From contig NC_045438.1 in NCBI RefSeq assembly GCF_002776525.5, positions 150,853,777 through 150,917,776 of the forward strand: a stretch of 64,000 bases of DNA, given 5' to 3'. A program made the position numbers and the translations under genes. The DNA is from Piliocolobus tephrosceles. Lineage: Eukaryota > Chordata > Mammalia > Primates > Cercopithecidae. Numbering within the stretch: position 1 is the first letter of the stretch; each line of letters begins with the position of its first letter. The notes below the pieces were generated by a model that saw only the letters and a program-made list of their open reading frames with translations, was not told the origin of the DNA and ran no database searches. Shown here one piece after another: positions 12,846-23,939 of this stretch.

Positions 12846-13124
12846 TTTTTTTAAAAGACGGAATCTTGCTCTGTCACCCAGGCTGGAGTGCAGTGGGCTC
12901 ACTGCAACCTCCGCCTCCTGGGTTCAAGTGGTTCTCCTGCCTCATCCTCCCAAGTAGCTGGGACTACAGGCATCCGCCACCATGCCTGGCTGATTTTTTG
13001 TGTTTTTAGTAGAGACGGGGTTTCACCATGTTAGCCAGGATGGTCTCGATCTCCTGACCTCATGATCCGCCCACCTCAGCCTCCCAAAGTGCTGGGATTA
13101 CAGGCATGAGCCACCACGTCCAGT
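12846..13124 (-). mobile_element. Alu
   Basis: Antisense Alu lacking a few bases in its left-end segment. Confidence 0.93.
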
Positions 13125-13519
13125 CTTTTCTCTGTCTTCATAATATAGAGACAGTATATGGTTAGATCAGGATTCGGATTATGGAAATACTGATTATTGC
13201 TGAGCCATATGGTATACTGTAACTTTCTATCCTATACAGAATTTTGTTTCTCTGACATTATTGACTTCCCCTCTTTGTTAATTTTTTTTTAATTTAAAGA
13301 GCAATCAATTTTATAAACTAAATACAAAGAAAAAGTCAATTTTAGGGAGATCTTTCTTCCAGTTAAAGAATTGAGACAAGGCTACAAAGGCCCTAAAAAT
13401 TAGTGTCACACTGTTGTTAAAACTTGAGGAAGGACAGCATTTTAGGGTGGAGGTTCTCAGTTCTATAACAAAGTAGACCTGGATAGTAAAGATGTTAGAG
13501 AATCCTTTTTTTAAATTTT

Positions 13520-13830
13520 TTAAAAATGTTTTGAGACAGGGTCTTACCTTGCACCCACAGACTCTGGAGTACAGTGGTAGAATCTCAGCTCACTACTGCC
13601 TCAACCTGTGGGCTCAAGCCATCCTCCTGCCTGAGCCCGCCAAGAAGGTGGGACCACAGGCAGACACCACCACTACACCCATCTGTTTATTTTTGGAGTG
13701 GTTCGTGGTTTGTAGAGGTGGGGTTTTGCCATGTTATCCAGGCTGGTCTCGAAATCCTGAGCCCAAGCAGTCCACCCACCTCAGCCTCCTAAAGTGCTAG
13801 GATTATAGGTGTGAGCTACTGTGCCCAACC
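13520..13830 (-). mobile_element. Alu, old (AluJ-like)
   Basis: Antisense, strongly diverged but with recognisable Alu order. Confidence 0.85.
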
Positions 13831-15180
13831 AAGGTGTTAGAAAATTCTAGGCTCTGGGTAGCAGCATAACTATCTAAAAAAAAAAAAAAAAAAAAAAAAG
13901 CCATACTACAAAGTCTAGTAAAGGTCATTCCCACAGAAAATACAAAGCATTCATTTTGTCATACATAGAAATGTAGTTTTAGTTTAATCCGGAAGCATTT
14001 TTGATAAAAATGAAAACCATATTTTAAAGTTTTTCATTTTTAAAAACTGACATGTGTTATTTTGTTACATACAATGTATAATAATCAAATTAGGGCATTT
14101 AGGATATCCATCACCTTGAGCATTCATCATTTCTTTGTGTCAGGAATATTTCAGATCTTCTCTTCTAGCTATTTTGAAATAATACAATAAATTATTGTTA
14201 ACTCTACTGTGCTCTCAAATACTAGAATTTATTCCTACTATCTAGCTGTATGTTTGTATTCATTAACCACCTTCCTTTCCTACCACCACCCCAACCAAGC
14301 CTCTGAACCATCATTCTGTTCTCTACCTTTATGGGATCAACTTTTTTTTAGTTCCTACATCTGAGTGAGAACATTGAATGTTTGTCTTTGTGCCTGACTT
14401 ATTTCACCTAACATAGTGCCATAGATGTTGTAGTAAATGACAAGATTTTATTTTCTTTTAATGACCAAATAGTATTTCACTGTTTATGAAATCACATTTT
14501 CTGTAGCCATTCATCTGTTGATGTACACTTAGATTGATTCCATATCTTGGCTGTTGTGAATAGTGCTCCACTGAACATCGGGTACAGGTATCTGTTTGAT
14601 ATGCTGATTTCCTTTTCTTTGGATAAATAAGTAGTGGGATTCTGGATCATAAGGTGATTCTATTTTTAGATATTTTGAGAAATTTCCATACTGCTTTCCA
14701 TATGGTTATACTAATTTACATTCATACCAACAGTGTGTAAGTTTCCATTTCATTGCCAGCATTTGTTAATTTTTGTCCTTTTGATAGTAGCCATTCTAAT
14801 GGGTGAAATGCTACCTCATTGTGGTTTTGATTTGCATTTCCCTTATGATAGTGATGTTGAGCATTTTTTCAGGTTTATTGGCCATTTGTGTGTTGTATTT
14901 TAAGAAATGTCTATTCAGATCCTTTGCCTGCTTTTCAGTGGGATTATTTGGGTTTGTTTTTTGTTTTGCTGTTGAGTCCTTTGAGCTCGTTGTGTATTCT
15001 GGATATTAGTTCCCTGTTGGATGAATAGTTAGCAAACATTTTTTCCCTTTCAACAGATTTTTCACTCTGTTGATTGCTGCTTTTGCCGTGCAGAAGCTTT
15101 TCAGTTTAATATAGTCCCTCTCGTCTATTTTTTTGTTGCCTGTGCTTTTGATGTCTTAGCCATAAAATCTTTGCCTAGGC

Positions 15181-15402
15181 CAGGGGCGTCCAATCTTTTG
15201 GCTTCCATGGGCCACTTTAGAAGAATTATTGTCTTCGGCCAAACATGAAACACATTAACACTAACAAACAGTAGTTGATGAGCTAAAAAAGAAAATTGCA
15301 AACAAAAAAAATCTCAGTGTTTTAAGAAAGTTGATGAATTTGTGTTGGGCAGTATTCAAAGCCATCCTGGGCTACATGTGGCCTCTGGGTTGGACAAGCT
15401 TG
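15181..15402. mobile_element. MER30-like hAT-Charlie element
   Basis: A 222-bp element beginning 'caggggcgtccaatc' and ending 'ggttggacaagcttg', with imperfect terminal inverted repeats. It is flanked by 8-bp near-identical sites (GCCTAGGC at 15173-15180, GCTTAGAC at 15403-15410), as expected for hAT insertion. It interrupts the antisense L1. The name is from memory. Confidence 0.75.
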
Positions 15403-15859
15403 GCTTAGACCTGTGGTCTGTTCTAGAGCATTTCTCCCTATGTTTTCTTCTAGGAGTTTTGTAGTCTCATGTCTTACACTTAAGTGTAATCCATTTTGAG
15501 TTGATTTTTATATAGGATGAGAAGTAGGGGTCTAGTTTCATTCTGCATATGGATCTCCAGTTTTCCAAGCACCATTTACTAAAGAGAGTATCCTTTTCCC
15601 AATGCATGTTCTTGTCATCTTTGTCGAAAATCAGTTGGCTGTAAATATGTGGATTTGTTTCTGAATTCTCTATTCTATTTCATTGGTCTGTGTCTTTTTA
15701 TACCAGTCTCATATAGCTATATATGGTAAGTACAGCTTTGTGTAGTGTATTTTGAAGGCAGATAGTATACCTCAGCTTTTTTCTTTTTGTTCAGGATTGC
15801 TTTAGCTATTTGGACTCTTGTGGTTCCATATGAATTTTAGGATTTGTTTCTCTTTCTTT

Positions 15860-15911
15860 TCTCTTCTCTCTCTCCTTCCCTCCCCTTCCCCTTCCCTTTC
15901 CCCTTCCCTCA
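15860..15911 (+). repeat. (CTTCCC)n-type polypyrimidine tract
   Basis: Low-complexity run of CCTT/CCCTT units bordering the following antisense Alu; probably grown from its tail. Confidence 0.8.
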
Positions 15912-15921
15912 ACAGAGTCTT

Positions 15922-16208
15922 CTCCACGGAGTCTTGCTATGTCGCCCAGGCTGGAGTACAGTGGCTCAGTCTCGGCTCATTGCAGCCTCTGCCTCCCAGG
16001 TTCCAGCAGTTCTCCTGCCTCAGCTTCCTGGGTTGCTGGGATTACAGGTGCACACCACCATGCCTGGCTAAGTTTTGTATTTTTGGTAGGGACAGGGTTT
16101 CGCCATGTTGGCCAGGCAGGTCTCGCATTCCTGACCTCAAGTGATCCACCCACCCGCCTTGGCCTCCCAAAGTGCTAGGATTATAGGCATGAGCCACAGC
16201 GCCTGGCC
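15922..16208 (-). mobile_element. Alu
   Basis: Antisense full-length Alu inside the antisense L1. Confidence 0.93.
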
Positions 16209-16392
16209 AGATATGTTTCTGTTTCTATGAAGAATGTCATTGGTATTTTTGGTAGGGATTGCATTGAATCCATAGATTGCTTTGAGGAGTATGGCCATTT
16301 TAACAATAATAGTTCTCCTGATCCATGAATATAGGTTGTCTTTACATTTGTTTGTGTTCTCTTTAATTTCTTTCATCAGTATTTTCTAATGT

Positions 16393-16494
16393 AAAAATAT
16401 AGAACACTTCACGAATTTGGGTGTCATCCTTGTGCAGGGGGCCATGCTAATCTTCTTTGTTCAAGTTTTGGGTATGTGCTGCTGAAGCAAGCAC
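16393..16494 (-). pseudogene. U6 snRNA pseudogene
   Basis: The - strand begins 'gtgcttgcttcagcagcaca' and continues through 'aagattagcatgg' and 'aaggatgacacccaaattcg' to a terminal 'atattttt', spanning U6 from 5' end to 3' U-tail. It has substitutions throughout and a deletion near U6 position 30. No U6 promoter is seen upstream, so it is a dead retrocopy. Its 3' end joins L1 sequence directly, in the same orientation. Confidence 0.92.
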
Positions 16495-17810
16495 TGAAAG
16501 AACTTTTCTCACAGGGTCTTTTAACCTGTTCCTCCTACCAGGCTTTCTTGGCTTGCTGTTTAACTGTACTCTTGGGAAACCTCTTTTTACCATTCTTTTG
16601 GAGATTTCCTTTTAGCTTCATTCAAGAACTCGTTTCCTGGGTGTCATGTGTTCCCTGTTACTCCCCTTTTTGATGATACAGCACATCTTCCAGCGATTCT
16701 TGAGGGTTCAGGGATGAACATTTTGAGGCCATACATGTCTACAAGGATCTTTATTCTCACCCCATGTTTGGTAAGATTTTGATTGAATATAGATGTGGAT
16801 TGGAAATCATTTTTATAATTTCAGAGGCCTTTCTCCATTGTAGACCTTTCTGGCTTCCAGAGTTGCCTGAAGTCTTGATCTTTGCTCTTTGGCCTGTTGC
16901 TTCTTTCTGGAATTGTTAGACTGTCCTCTTTTGCCTCCGTTGTTCTGATACATCAGGATGTGTCTTGATGTGGGTTCGTTTTTATCCTTTGTGTAGGGAG
17001 TGCAGCATGCTCTTTTGTGAACTTCCATTTTGGAGAATTTTCCTGAATTACTTATTTGAAGATTTTGTCGCATCCTTCCTTTCCTTCTTACCTTTTGGCT
17101 TCGTGTCATACTTTCTGAGATTTATCCTTCATTACCTGTTCTGTTGAGATTTTAACTTCCACTATTTCTTTAATTTCTAAGTATTCTTTTTCATTTTCTG
17201 GATGTTTCCTTTTTATGCCCCTCTGGGTTCCCCCCACCTCCACCACACCCAACTGCCAGTGGATGAAGTATTCTTTAAAGATACTGAATTCAGATTTTTC
17301 TCCTTAAAGTTTTCTTTGCTGAGTCAGTTTTCCCAAAATTGCTTTTATTATTTTTGTCTCAGAGTTGTTCAAATGTCTGGTTCTCCTTGGCTACCTGTAG
17401 TTTTTAATGGGTGTAGGACACATAAATACCACTTAAATCCTTTCTACATTGATAGGGCTTATAGATCTCGAATTTCATTGTAGATTTATCTGGTTTATCT
17501 AGCTTTATTTGACTTGGGAAAATTTGGATGTTAGTATCCTTCGTTCTTTCCATTCAGTTTGTCAGATTCCCCAAAGAAGATGCATCCAGTCTCCTGCTTG
17601 GAGGGTATCAGGAAAGTGTTCTGGGAGCTAAGATTGGGAAGATGGCTGGAACACTCAGTATTTAGTGAATATTGACCTACTCTTAATTCCCGTTTTCAAA
17701 ATGATATTATTGCCCTTAACTGTATGTGGTGTTTTCCAGTCCAGACACTTCTACAAAGACTAAAAGACCGAACTTCTGTTTTGGTGGGGTGGAAAAGGAG
17801 AATTACCATC
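16495..17810 (+). other. NUP153 intron, no feature recognised
   Basis: AT-rich sequence with short open frames on both strands and no Alu or recognisable L1. A 98-residue basic frame on the - strand (16813-17109) resembles nothing I know. Confidence 0.5.
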
Positions 17811-18122
17811 TTTTTTTTTTTTTTTTTTTCTTTTCCTTTTGAGATAGGGTCTCACTCTGTTGCCCAGGCTGGAGGGCAGTGGCAAAGTCAGGGCACACTG
17901 CATCCTCGACCTCCTAGGCTCAAGAGATCTTCCCACCTCAGCCTCCTGAGTAGCTGGGATTATAGGTGCACACCAGTATGCCTGGCTGATTTTTAAAAAT
18001 TTTTATAGAGATTGGGTCTCACCATGTTGCCTAGGTTGGTCTCAAACTCCTGGGCTCAAGCAGTCCACCTGCCTCGGCCTCCCAAAGTGCTAGGATTACA
18101 GGCATGAGTCACTGTACCCACT
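17811..18122 (-). mobile_element. Alu, old (AluJ-like)
   Basis: Antisense Alu with a long T-run and flanks sharing 'aattaccatc' on both sides. Confidence 0.92.
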
Positions 18123-18649
18123 GATAATTACCATCTTGGTGTGGGGAGGGATTGATCCTGGGTATCTGCTTCTAATCAGATACTCTGCCAACTCTTTTTT
18201 TTTTTTTTTTTTTTTAATTCCCACGACATCCTCTCTTCCATAGGTATCTGAAACCTAAACATTTTGGTTATGTTTGGTATAAATGCAATTGCTTCTGTTC
18301 TTTCCCTGCTGCTAGTTTAGTATCACCTCTGGTCAGCCTTCCAGCTTCTAAACCTTTGTTGCTGTTGTCACCTCTCTATCTTTGTAAAAATCCCTTGTTG
18401 TTTTAATGCACTTTTCAAAGAAGATAGAGCTAAATGTATTTGTTGATTTCACTGTCTTTAACCAGAAATCCAGGCTGCCCTTTTCCCCTTGGTCATAGGT
18501 AAGTTGTGTGATTTGTTGGAGGTGTCGAGTACTATGTGTCAGTGGAGAAAATAGTTTTCTTTAGATTAAAAGACCAAAATATTTTAACTCTTTGCATGTT
18601 TTTATATGTAGAGGTCAGAGTCATTAATTTAAAAACCTATCGTTTTGCA

Positions 18650-18921
18650 GCCGGGCACAGTGGCTCACCCTGTAATCCCAGCACTTTGGGAGGCCGAGGT
18701 GGGCAGATCACGAGGTCAGGAGATTGAGACCATGGTGAAACCCCATCTCTACTAAAATACAAAAAATAAGCCAGGCATGGTGGCACTCACCTGTAGTCCC
18801 AGCTGCTGGGGAGGCTGAGGCAGGGGAATCGCTTGAACCCGGGAGGCGAAGGTTGCAGTGAGCCAAGATTGTGCCTCTGCACTCCAGCCTGGGCAACAGA
18901 GCGAGACTCCATCCCTTCAAA
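18650..18921 (+). mobile_element. Alu
   Basis: Sense Alu with target-site duplications (near-copies of AAAACCTATCGTTTTGC) just upstream of a NUP153 exon. Confidence 0.93.
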
Positions 18922-18971
18922 AAACCCTATCATTTTGCCCTAATGAAGTATTTCTGCTTCAACTATTGTAG

Positions 18972-19140
18972 GTTCGGTTTTCCAGTTTGGCAGCAGCACT
19001 ACAAATTTCAACTTCACAAACAACAATCCATCAGGAGTGTTCACATTTGGTGCAAATTCTAGCACACCTGCATCCTCAGCCCAGCCTTCAGGCTCGGGGG
19101 GCTTTCCATTTAACCAGTCGCCAGCAGCATTTACAGTGGG
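18972..19140 (+). CDS. NUP153: NUP153 coding exon, distal FG region with FTFG
   Basis: The acceptor is 'aactattgtag' and the donor 'acagtggg|gtaaga'; 169 bp, entering in phase 1 and leaving in phase 2. It encodes SVFQFGSSTTNFNFTNNN and then SGVFTFGAN. The FTFG motif in this part of human NUP153 is the one reported to dock in the pocket of lentiviral capsids; that is literature knowledge, and here only the intact motif is seen. An Alu (18650-18921) lies about 50 bp upstream of the acceptor. Confidence 0.95.
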
Positions 19141-19376
19141 GTAAGAGAATTTTTTGTTGAAATGGAGAATTTACATTGGTAAGGGTATGTGCATGTATAT
19201 GTTTTGTTTTTAAAAGTCATCAAGATTCAGTATGGTTTGGGTAAAATTAAATATGTTCTCCAACATAAATTTACCATAGTACAATTCTGGAAGATTGTAT
19301 TACAGTTTGAGAAAAAACTAGCAGTAGTGTGTGTGTTAGGTATAGCACAAAATGTACATAACAATGTGAGTCTACT

Positions 19377-19400
19377 CCCCCCCCCCCCCCCCCCCCCCCC
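19377..19400. repeat. Poly-C homopolymer (24 C)
   Basis: An uninterrupted run of 24 C in the last NUP153 intron. Length is likely unstable or unreliable in sequencing. Confidence 0.9.
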
Positions 19401-19477
19401 TCCTCATGGTAAATGTTGGCATTTGGAAATTTTGCTCAGAGCATCATGTCACATTATGAAGTTTTTATTTTTCACAG

Positions 19478-19559
19478 GTCAAATGGGAAAAATGTGTTCT
19501 CTTCTGGAACTTCAGTCTCTGGTCGGAAGATAAAGACTGCTGTTAGACGCAGGAAATAA
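19478..19559 (+). CDS. NUP153: NUP153 terminal coding exon and stop
   Basis: The acceptor is 'ttttcacag'. The last 82 coding bases give SNGKNVFSSGTSVSGRK and the basic tail IKTAVRRRK, then stop TAA at 19557-19559. The basic C-terminal tail is a family hallmark. The human protein, as I remember it, has three serines after VF; this reads two. Confidence 0.96.
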
Positions 19560-20620
19560 AGGTCACATTGGTGTTATACGCAATTTTAACAACAGCTGGT
19601 GCCCTGCTTTCAGATACTGGATTGTACTTTGTGCTGGGGTTATCTGAAGTCAGATCTGCCTAAGGACTTCTTTAATTTTGGAATTTTCCTCCTTTCTTTT
19701 TCGTTACAGAAGCCCCAACCCACCTCACCCACCCTTTTTAAAAAATATAATAGCTAGACTGGTGACTGATTCTTCAGCAAAAATATTTTATGATCCAGCA
19801 GATTATTCACTGATTTGACATAGTCTGGCTGTACCCAGGAATGGAACCTGCACGGCAAATGGCTTTGTATAGAACCTCTTTGTCTACACCATTATGTGCG
19901 CTGATAAGCGTTTACGGAACGCATTGAAATTGTAATTATATCTGAGGAATTCTGTATAGATTAGAATTCTGTATAGATTAGAGAATGTTGAAACGGATGA
20001 TTTCTCTGCTGAGTTTGTGCTGGTGTATGTGTGAAGTGAGTGAGTTGGGTGTATTGTGCACTAAACTTTTCTGATAGAGGAAGCCTGATTAAAGAATGGT
20101 CCGTGCTAAGGACTTGTTAGATCTAGTTCATTCTCCATTTAATAATTATATGCTATTTCTATATTTTCATTCTTCTATCACCTGTCTTGCCTTTTTCATT
20201 ATTTTATTATGAAACTTGTGTAAATACAATTTTGTTTCTGTACTTTTTTGGCATAACATAAATCTGTGAACTTGAAATTCGAATTTTGTGTTAGAGTTTT
20301 TTTGTTGTTTGTTTAGTCTTGTCTCAGATTTTATTATGTAAATCCCATTATTCAAAGTTGCCTAAATCCATTTGGAAATCTTTAAAAAAAAATTGGGGAT
20401 TCTTAAAGTTGAATTTATTGGCTTTTCTGATCCAGTTTTGTTTGGACCAAAAACCAGTATTGTACAAAGTATTAAGCATATATTTTTATATTTACTAAAA
20501 TGGACTGTGGTGACTTTGGATAATAAGGAAAAGTTTAATATTAAAGCCATGTTTATTACAGTATAATTAACATGTTAAACCATGGGATAAATGCCATCAA
20601 TAAAAAATTATGACATACTT
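19560..20620 (+). other. NUP153: NUP153 3' UTR (inferred end)
   Basis: AT-rich and free of Alu, running from the TAA to an AATAAA at 20599-20604. It contains a perfect tandem duplication of a 17-bp unit (19948-19964 and 19965-19981). A longer form could end after a second AATAAA at 20863-20868. The 3' end is inferred from signals only. Confidence 0.7.
20599..20604 (+). promoter_or_regulatory. NUP153 poly(A) signal candidate
   Basis: AATAAA about 1.04 kb after the stop, followed within 30 bases by a T-rich stretch ('tactttttgttctag') like a downstream element. AATAAA at 20863-20868 is the alternative. Confidence 0.6.
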
Positions 20621-20984
20621 TTTGTTCTAGTTTTACCTCATAATGAAGGCACACAGTATTACTGGGATGGGACTTTTTAAAATAAAGGTTAACAGTGTCT
20701 CATTAGAAGAATACATTGACGTGATTTAGACAACTCCTAAGAGAAAGGGAAAGTATCTGAAGGCACAACGTATAGAAGGTTACCCGTACCCTACTTCTTG
20801 CCTGGTGCTATGAATCATGCCTAATTTGCACATCGACTTACATACCTTTTTTAAAAGTTGAAAATAAACATGCACATTCATTTCTCTTTGTGCTTCTATC
20901 TTCCTTGGTAAGTTACTGGATAGTGTTTATTAAAATTCTTGGAGATACATACACAAAAACTAGTTGTTTCTTGGTGTGTGCAGA

Positions 20985-21246
20985 AGAAATTGTTCCCAGA
21001 ACCACACTCCTCGCCCAAATCCCCCGCCCCCATACCAAAGTCCACAAATTCATGCATACTCAAGTCCAGCAGTGGGCCCTGCAGAACCTGAGCCAACCCT
21101 CTGAACGTGCAGGTTTTATATCCCATGAATACTGTGCTTTTGATCTGTGTTTGGTTGGGTTAAAAAAAAAAAAAGCAAAAAAAAAAAAAAAAGCCCGTGA
21201 TAAGTGGGTTCACAGTTCAAACCTGCGTTGTTCAAGGGTTAGCTGC
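20985..21246. mobile_element. Tigger-like DNA transposon fragment
   Basis: Contains 'ataccaaagtccacaaattc' and ends with 'caaacctgcgttgttcaagg', resembling the terminal repeat of TcMar-Tigger elements. A long A-run sits in the middle. Confidence 0.5.
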
Positions 21247-21429
21247 ACTTTCTTTTGTATTATTTTACTGCATTCTTTTTTTTTTTTTTTAAACTGGACT
21301 CCTGTGGTCCATAAAAGAGCTTCTTGGAACAATGTTTGGTAATTTTATTTTTCAGTTTGAATGTACAGTTATTTAAATTGTGCTCAGTTTTAATTTGCTG
21401 AACTTCTGGTTGGTTGGAGTTTCTTTTTT

Positions 21430-21718
21430 TCCAAGATGGAGTCTTGCTCTGTCACCCAGGCTGGAGTGCAGTGGTGCAGTCTCTGTTCACTGCAACCTCT
21501 GCCGCCTCAGTTCAAGCAATTCTCCTGCCTCAGCCTCCTGAGTAGCTGCGATTACAGGTGCCTGCCACCACGGCCGGCTAATTTTTGTGTCTGTATTTTC
21601 AGTAGAGACAGGGTTTTACCAGGTTGGCCAGTCTGGTCTTGAACTCTTGACCTCATGATCCACCCGCCTCGGGCTCCCGAAGTGCTGGGATTACAGTCGT
21701 GAGCCACTGCGCTTGGCC
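21430..21718 (-). mobile_element. Alu
   Basis: Antisense Alu in the spacer between the convergent genes. Confidence 0.93.
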
Positions 21719-22157
21719 TGGTTGCAGTTTAAATTTAGAATTCAAGGTATTTTTCTTACTTGAGATGTGTTAGTACATCAAATGCTGGTTGGGGGTAGAA
21801 ATTTCATTTTCTTAGCAGTATATACATTTGACACCTGTTCAGGAGGCCAAATGTGGCGATGAATACTGGAAGAGGTAACTGGGAATTTGTGTCTTACTGC
21901 AGAGAAGTTAATTCTTAAACTTTGTAGGTTAGTTCTTAGTCATTCTCTAAGCCCTTATGGCTGAAGCGTTCTGCTTTTCTCTAAAAATTTCTAGAAATAA
22001 TGTTTACTTTTATTTAGTACTCTTTAAATAAAAAGTCACCGAAACCACACTTAGTCTGGTTTATGTTACAAATGGAATCTTTAGCCCCCAACCTGAGAAG
22101 TCTATAGGACTGCGTTCAGAACTTTGGGCTTTTTTCAGTCTGACTACTTTAATCCTT

Positions 22158-22383
22158 GGGAACCTCCGCCTCTTGGGTTCAAGTGATTCTCCTGCCTCAG
22201 TCTCCCAAGGAGCTGGGACTACAGGTGTGCTCCACGACACCTGGCTAATTTTTGTATTTTTAATAGAGACAGGGTTTCACCATATTGGCCAGGCTGGTCT
22301 CAACCTCCTGACCTCGCTCGCGATCTGCCCACCTTGGCCTCCCAAAGTGCTGGGATTAACAGGCGTGAGCCACACGCCTGACC
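22158..22383 (-). mobile_element. Alu, truncated
   Basis: Antisense Alu lacking its 3' poly(A) end, starting at 'aacctccgcctcttggg'. Confidence 0.9.
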
Positions 22384-22514
22384 TTGCTTTGGGTTGTATG
22401 CTGCATACACAAGTGAAAATTGAGGATATTTGTGGATAGTGGGGAAAACAAATGTTGGAAAGAAAGTAATGAAAGCCCGTATTTCTCATGCTGGGCCAAT
22501 GAGTAATGAAAATG

Positions 22515-22754
22515 GATTGACAGGGTCTCCCTCTGTCACCCAGGCTGGAATGCAGTGGTGTGATCATAGCTCACTGCATCCCTCAACTCCTCAGCTCAAG
22601 CAATCTTCCTGCCTCAGTCTCCAGAGTAGCTGGGGACTACAGGTGTGTGCCACCATGCTAAGTTTTTTATTTTTTGTAGAGACAGGGACTCGATATCCGA
22701 TCCTCTTGCCTTCCAACGTGCTGGAATTACAGGTGCGAGCTACCGAGCCCAGCC
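22515..22754 (-). mobile_element. Alu, old with deletion
   Basis: Antisense, AluJ-like, missing part of the left arm. Confidence 0.88.
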
Positions 22755-23939
22755 AGGAACTTTTTTAATGAAAAATCATCTCTGAAGGGAGGAAAGTCAT
22801 GTTGAGAAACTTTAATTGAATAATTAGGTAGGTGTTGTTACAATTTGGTTGACCAGAGGACTGGTGGCTCACTCAATGTACCGTTAGTAGTAGTTGGCAG
22901 GGTATGTCAAATACATGTTCTAGGACCCCATCACCAGAAACTGACTGGACCCCAGAAAAGTCTGCATCATCAAATAAGCACCTGGCTGACTGATGCACTG
23001 AGGTTTGGGGGTGTCACTTTATAAGTAAAGTGTTTTGAGTAATTACAATTCCGGGCATTGAGAAAAAGGTACAGTTCAGACCACTGAAAAATGTCTTTAA
23101 GCTGCCTACTAATACTTGTTACAAATTCTCCTCTGAAATTACTTGTTTCATCTAATTATTTGAAATTATTGAACTAATTTTAACAACAACATATAACCAG
23201 GCCATATGCTGGTTAAGCCTGTGAATAACTTTTTAATTGGAAAGTATTATTTTACTTTGGAAAAGTAAAATACAATGGAAATTTTATAAAGGTTATTTTG
23301 GCTGGTCCATTTAATGGAAACTGACAAATTTGGTCTAGTAAAATTGAGAAAGTGGGGGTAGTAGGCCTAGCTACATGCATGAGCTGTATGACGTCAGAGA
23401 CTTCATATCCTTTTGTAATATGGAACACCTTTTGTAAACTTGTCTCAAAAATCAACTGTAGTTCCAAAACATTAAGTTTGTGGCTAGGCTCATAACAGCA
23501 ACACATTGTCTACAGGACTTGGACCATCTTTTAGCTACACTCTAGTTTATCCTTTATTATCTTTGCCCTTGTTGAGTGAGGAACCTGTTGTTTTGCTTCC
23601 TGCCCTCTCTGGACCTGTTCATAAAAGAACAGGAAAGGCTTTTAAGGTCAGAACTGGGTTTAAATTGCCCAGATGAGACTTGTGTGGTGGTTATGATGGT
23701 TAACAGCTCTTGAAGGACTGGATTAGTTTAATAGTAAGCTTAATTCATGTACAGGTAACTTGTGAGTGTGCCTGCTAAATTGTCCCTAAAGATGGACGAT
23801 TCTTTTTTTCACAGATCTCTATTTCTGAAAGCATTCTAGTTTACTGCTAAACCCACTGGAAAAGCTGTATTTAGAAGCAAGGACTCCCTAAGCAGGAGAT
23901 TCCAGAGCGAACCATCTCAAAGAAACAGACAAAATACAG
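22755..23939. other. Intergenic, nothing recognised
   Basis: Unique-looking AT-rich sequence between the last spacer Alu and the likely 3' end of FAM8A1; no gene or repeat recognised. Confidence 0.5.

Larger units (their letters stand above)
14035..16392 (-). mobile_element. LINE-1, 5'-truncated, 3' part
   Basis: Antisense L1 running from ORF2 (- strand 'gatgaaagaaattaaagag' just below 16392, then 'aaaatggccatactcctcaa') to an L1PB/L1MA-like 3' UTR near 14040 ('ggtgatggatatcc'). It is split by a MER30-like transposon (15181-15402) and an Alu (15922-16208). No intact frame remains. Its 5' end abuts a U6 copy with no intervening sequence. Confidence 0.85.
1..20620 (+). other. NUP153: NUP153 gene, 3' portion (nucleoporin 153)
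   Basis: The window opens inside an intron and contains the last seven coding exons plus the 3' UTR of NUP153. Nup153 is an FG nucleoporin of the nuclear-pore basket. It binds Ran through its zinc fingers and transport receptors through its FxFG repeats. I recognised it from four W-x-C-x2-C-x10-C-x2-C fingers separated by GFG(D/E) linkers, then the FxFG-rich domain and the basic end KTAVRRRK. Introns between the first six exons are all phase 1; the last is phase 2. Joined, the exons make one open frame of about 859 codons, roughly the C-terminal 60% of the family's usual length near 1475 residues. The N-terminal pore-targeting region lies upstream of the window. The 3' end at 20620 is inferred from a poly(A) signal. 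Confidence 0.97.

Noticed and set aside
16393..16494. Functional U6 snRNA gene
   Set aside because: Many substitutions, an internal deletion and no upstream PSE/TATA; it is joined to L1.
16813..17109. 98-residue basic - strand frame in the NUP153 intron
   Set aside because: No family recognised, no splice or promoter context; likely chance or repeat-derived.
20890..21342. 150-residue frame downstream of NUP153
   Set aside because: It runs through a DNA-transposon fragment and A-runs and resembles no protein.
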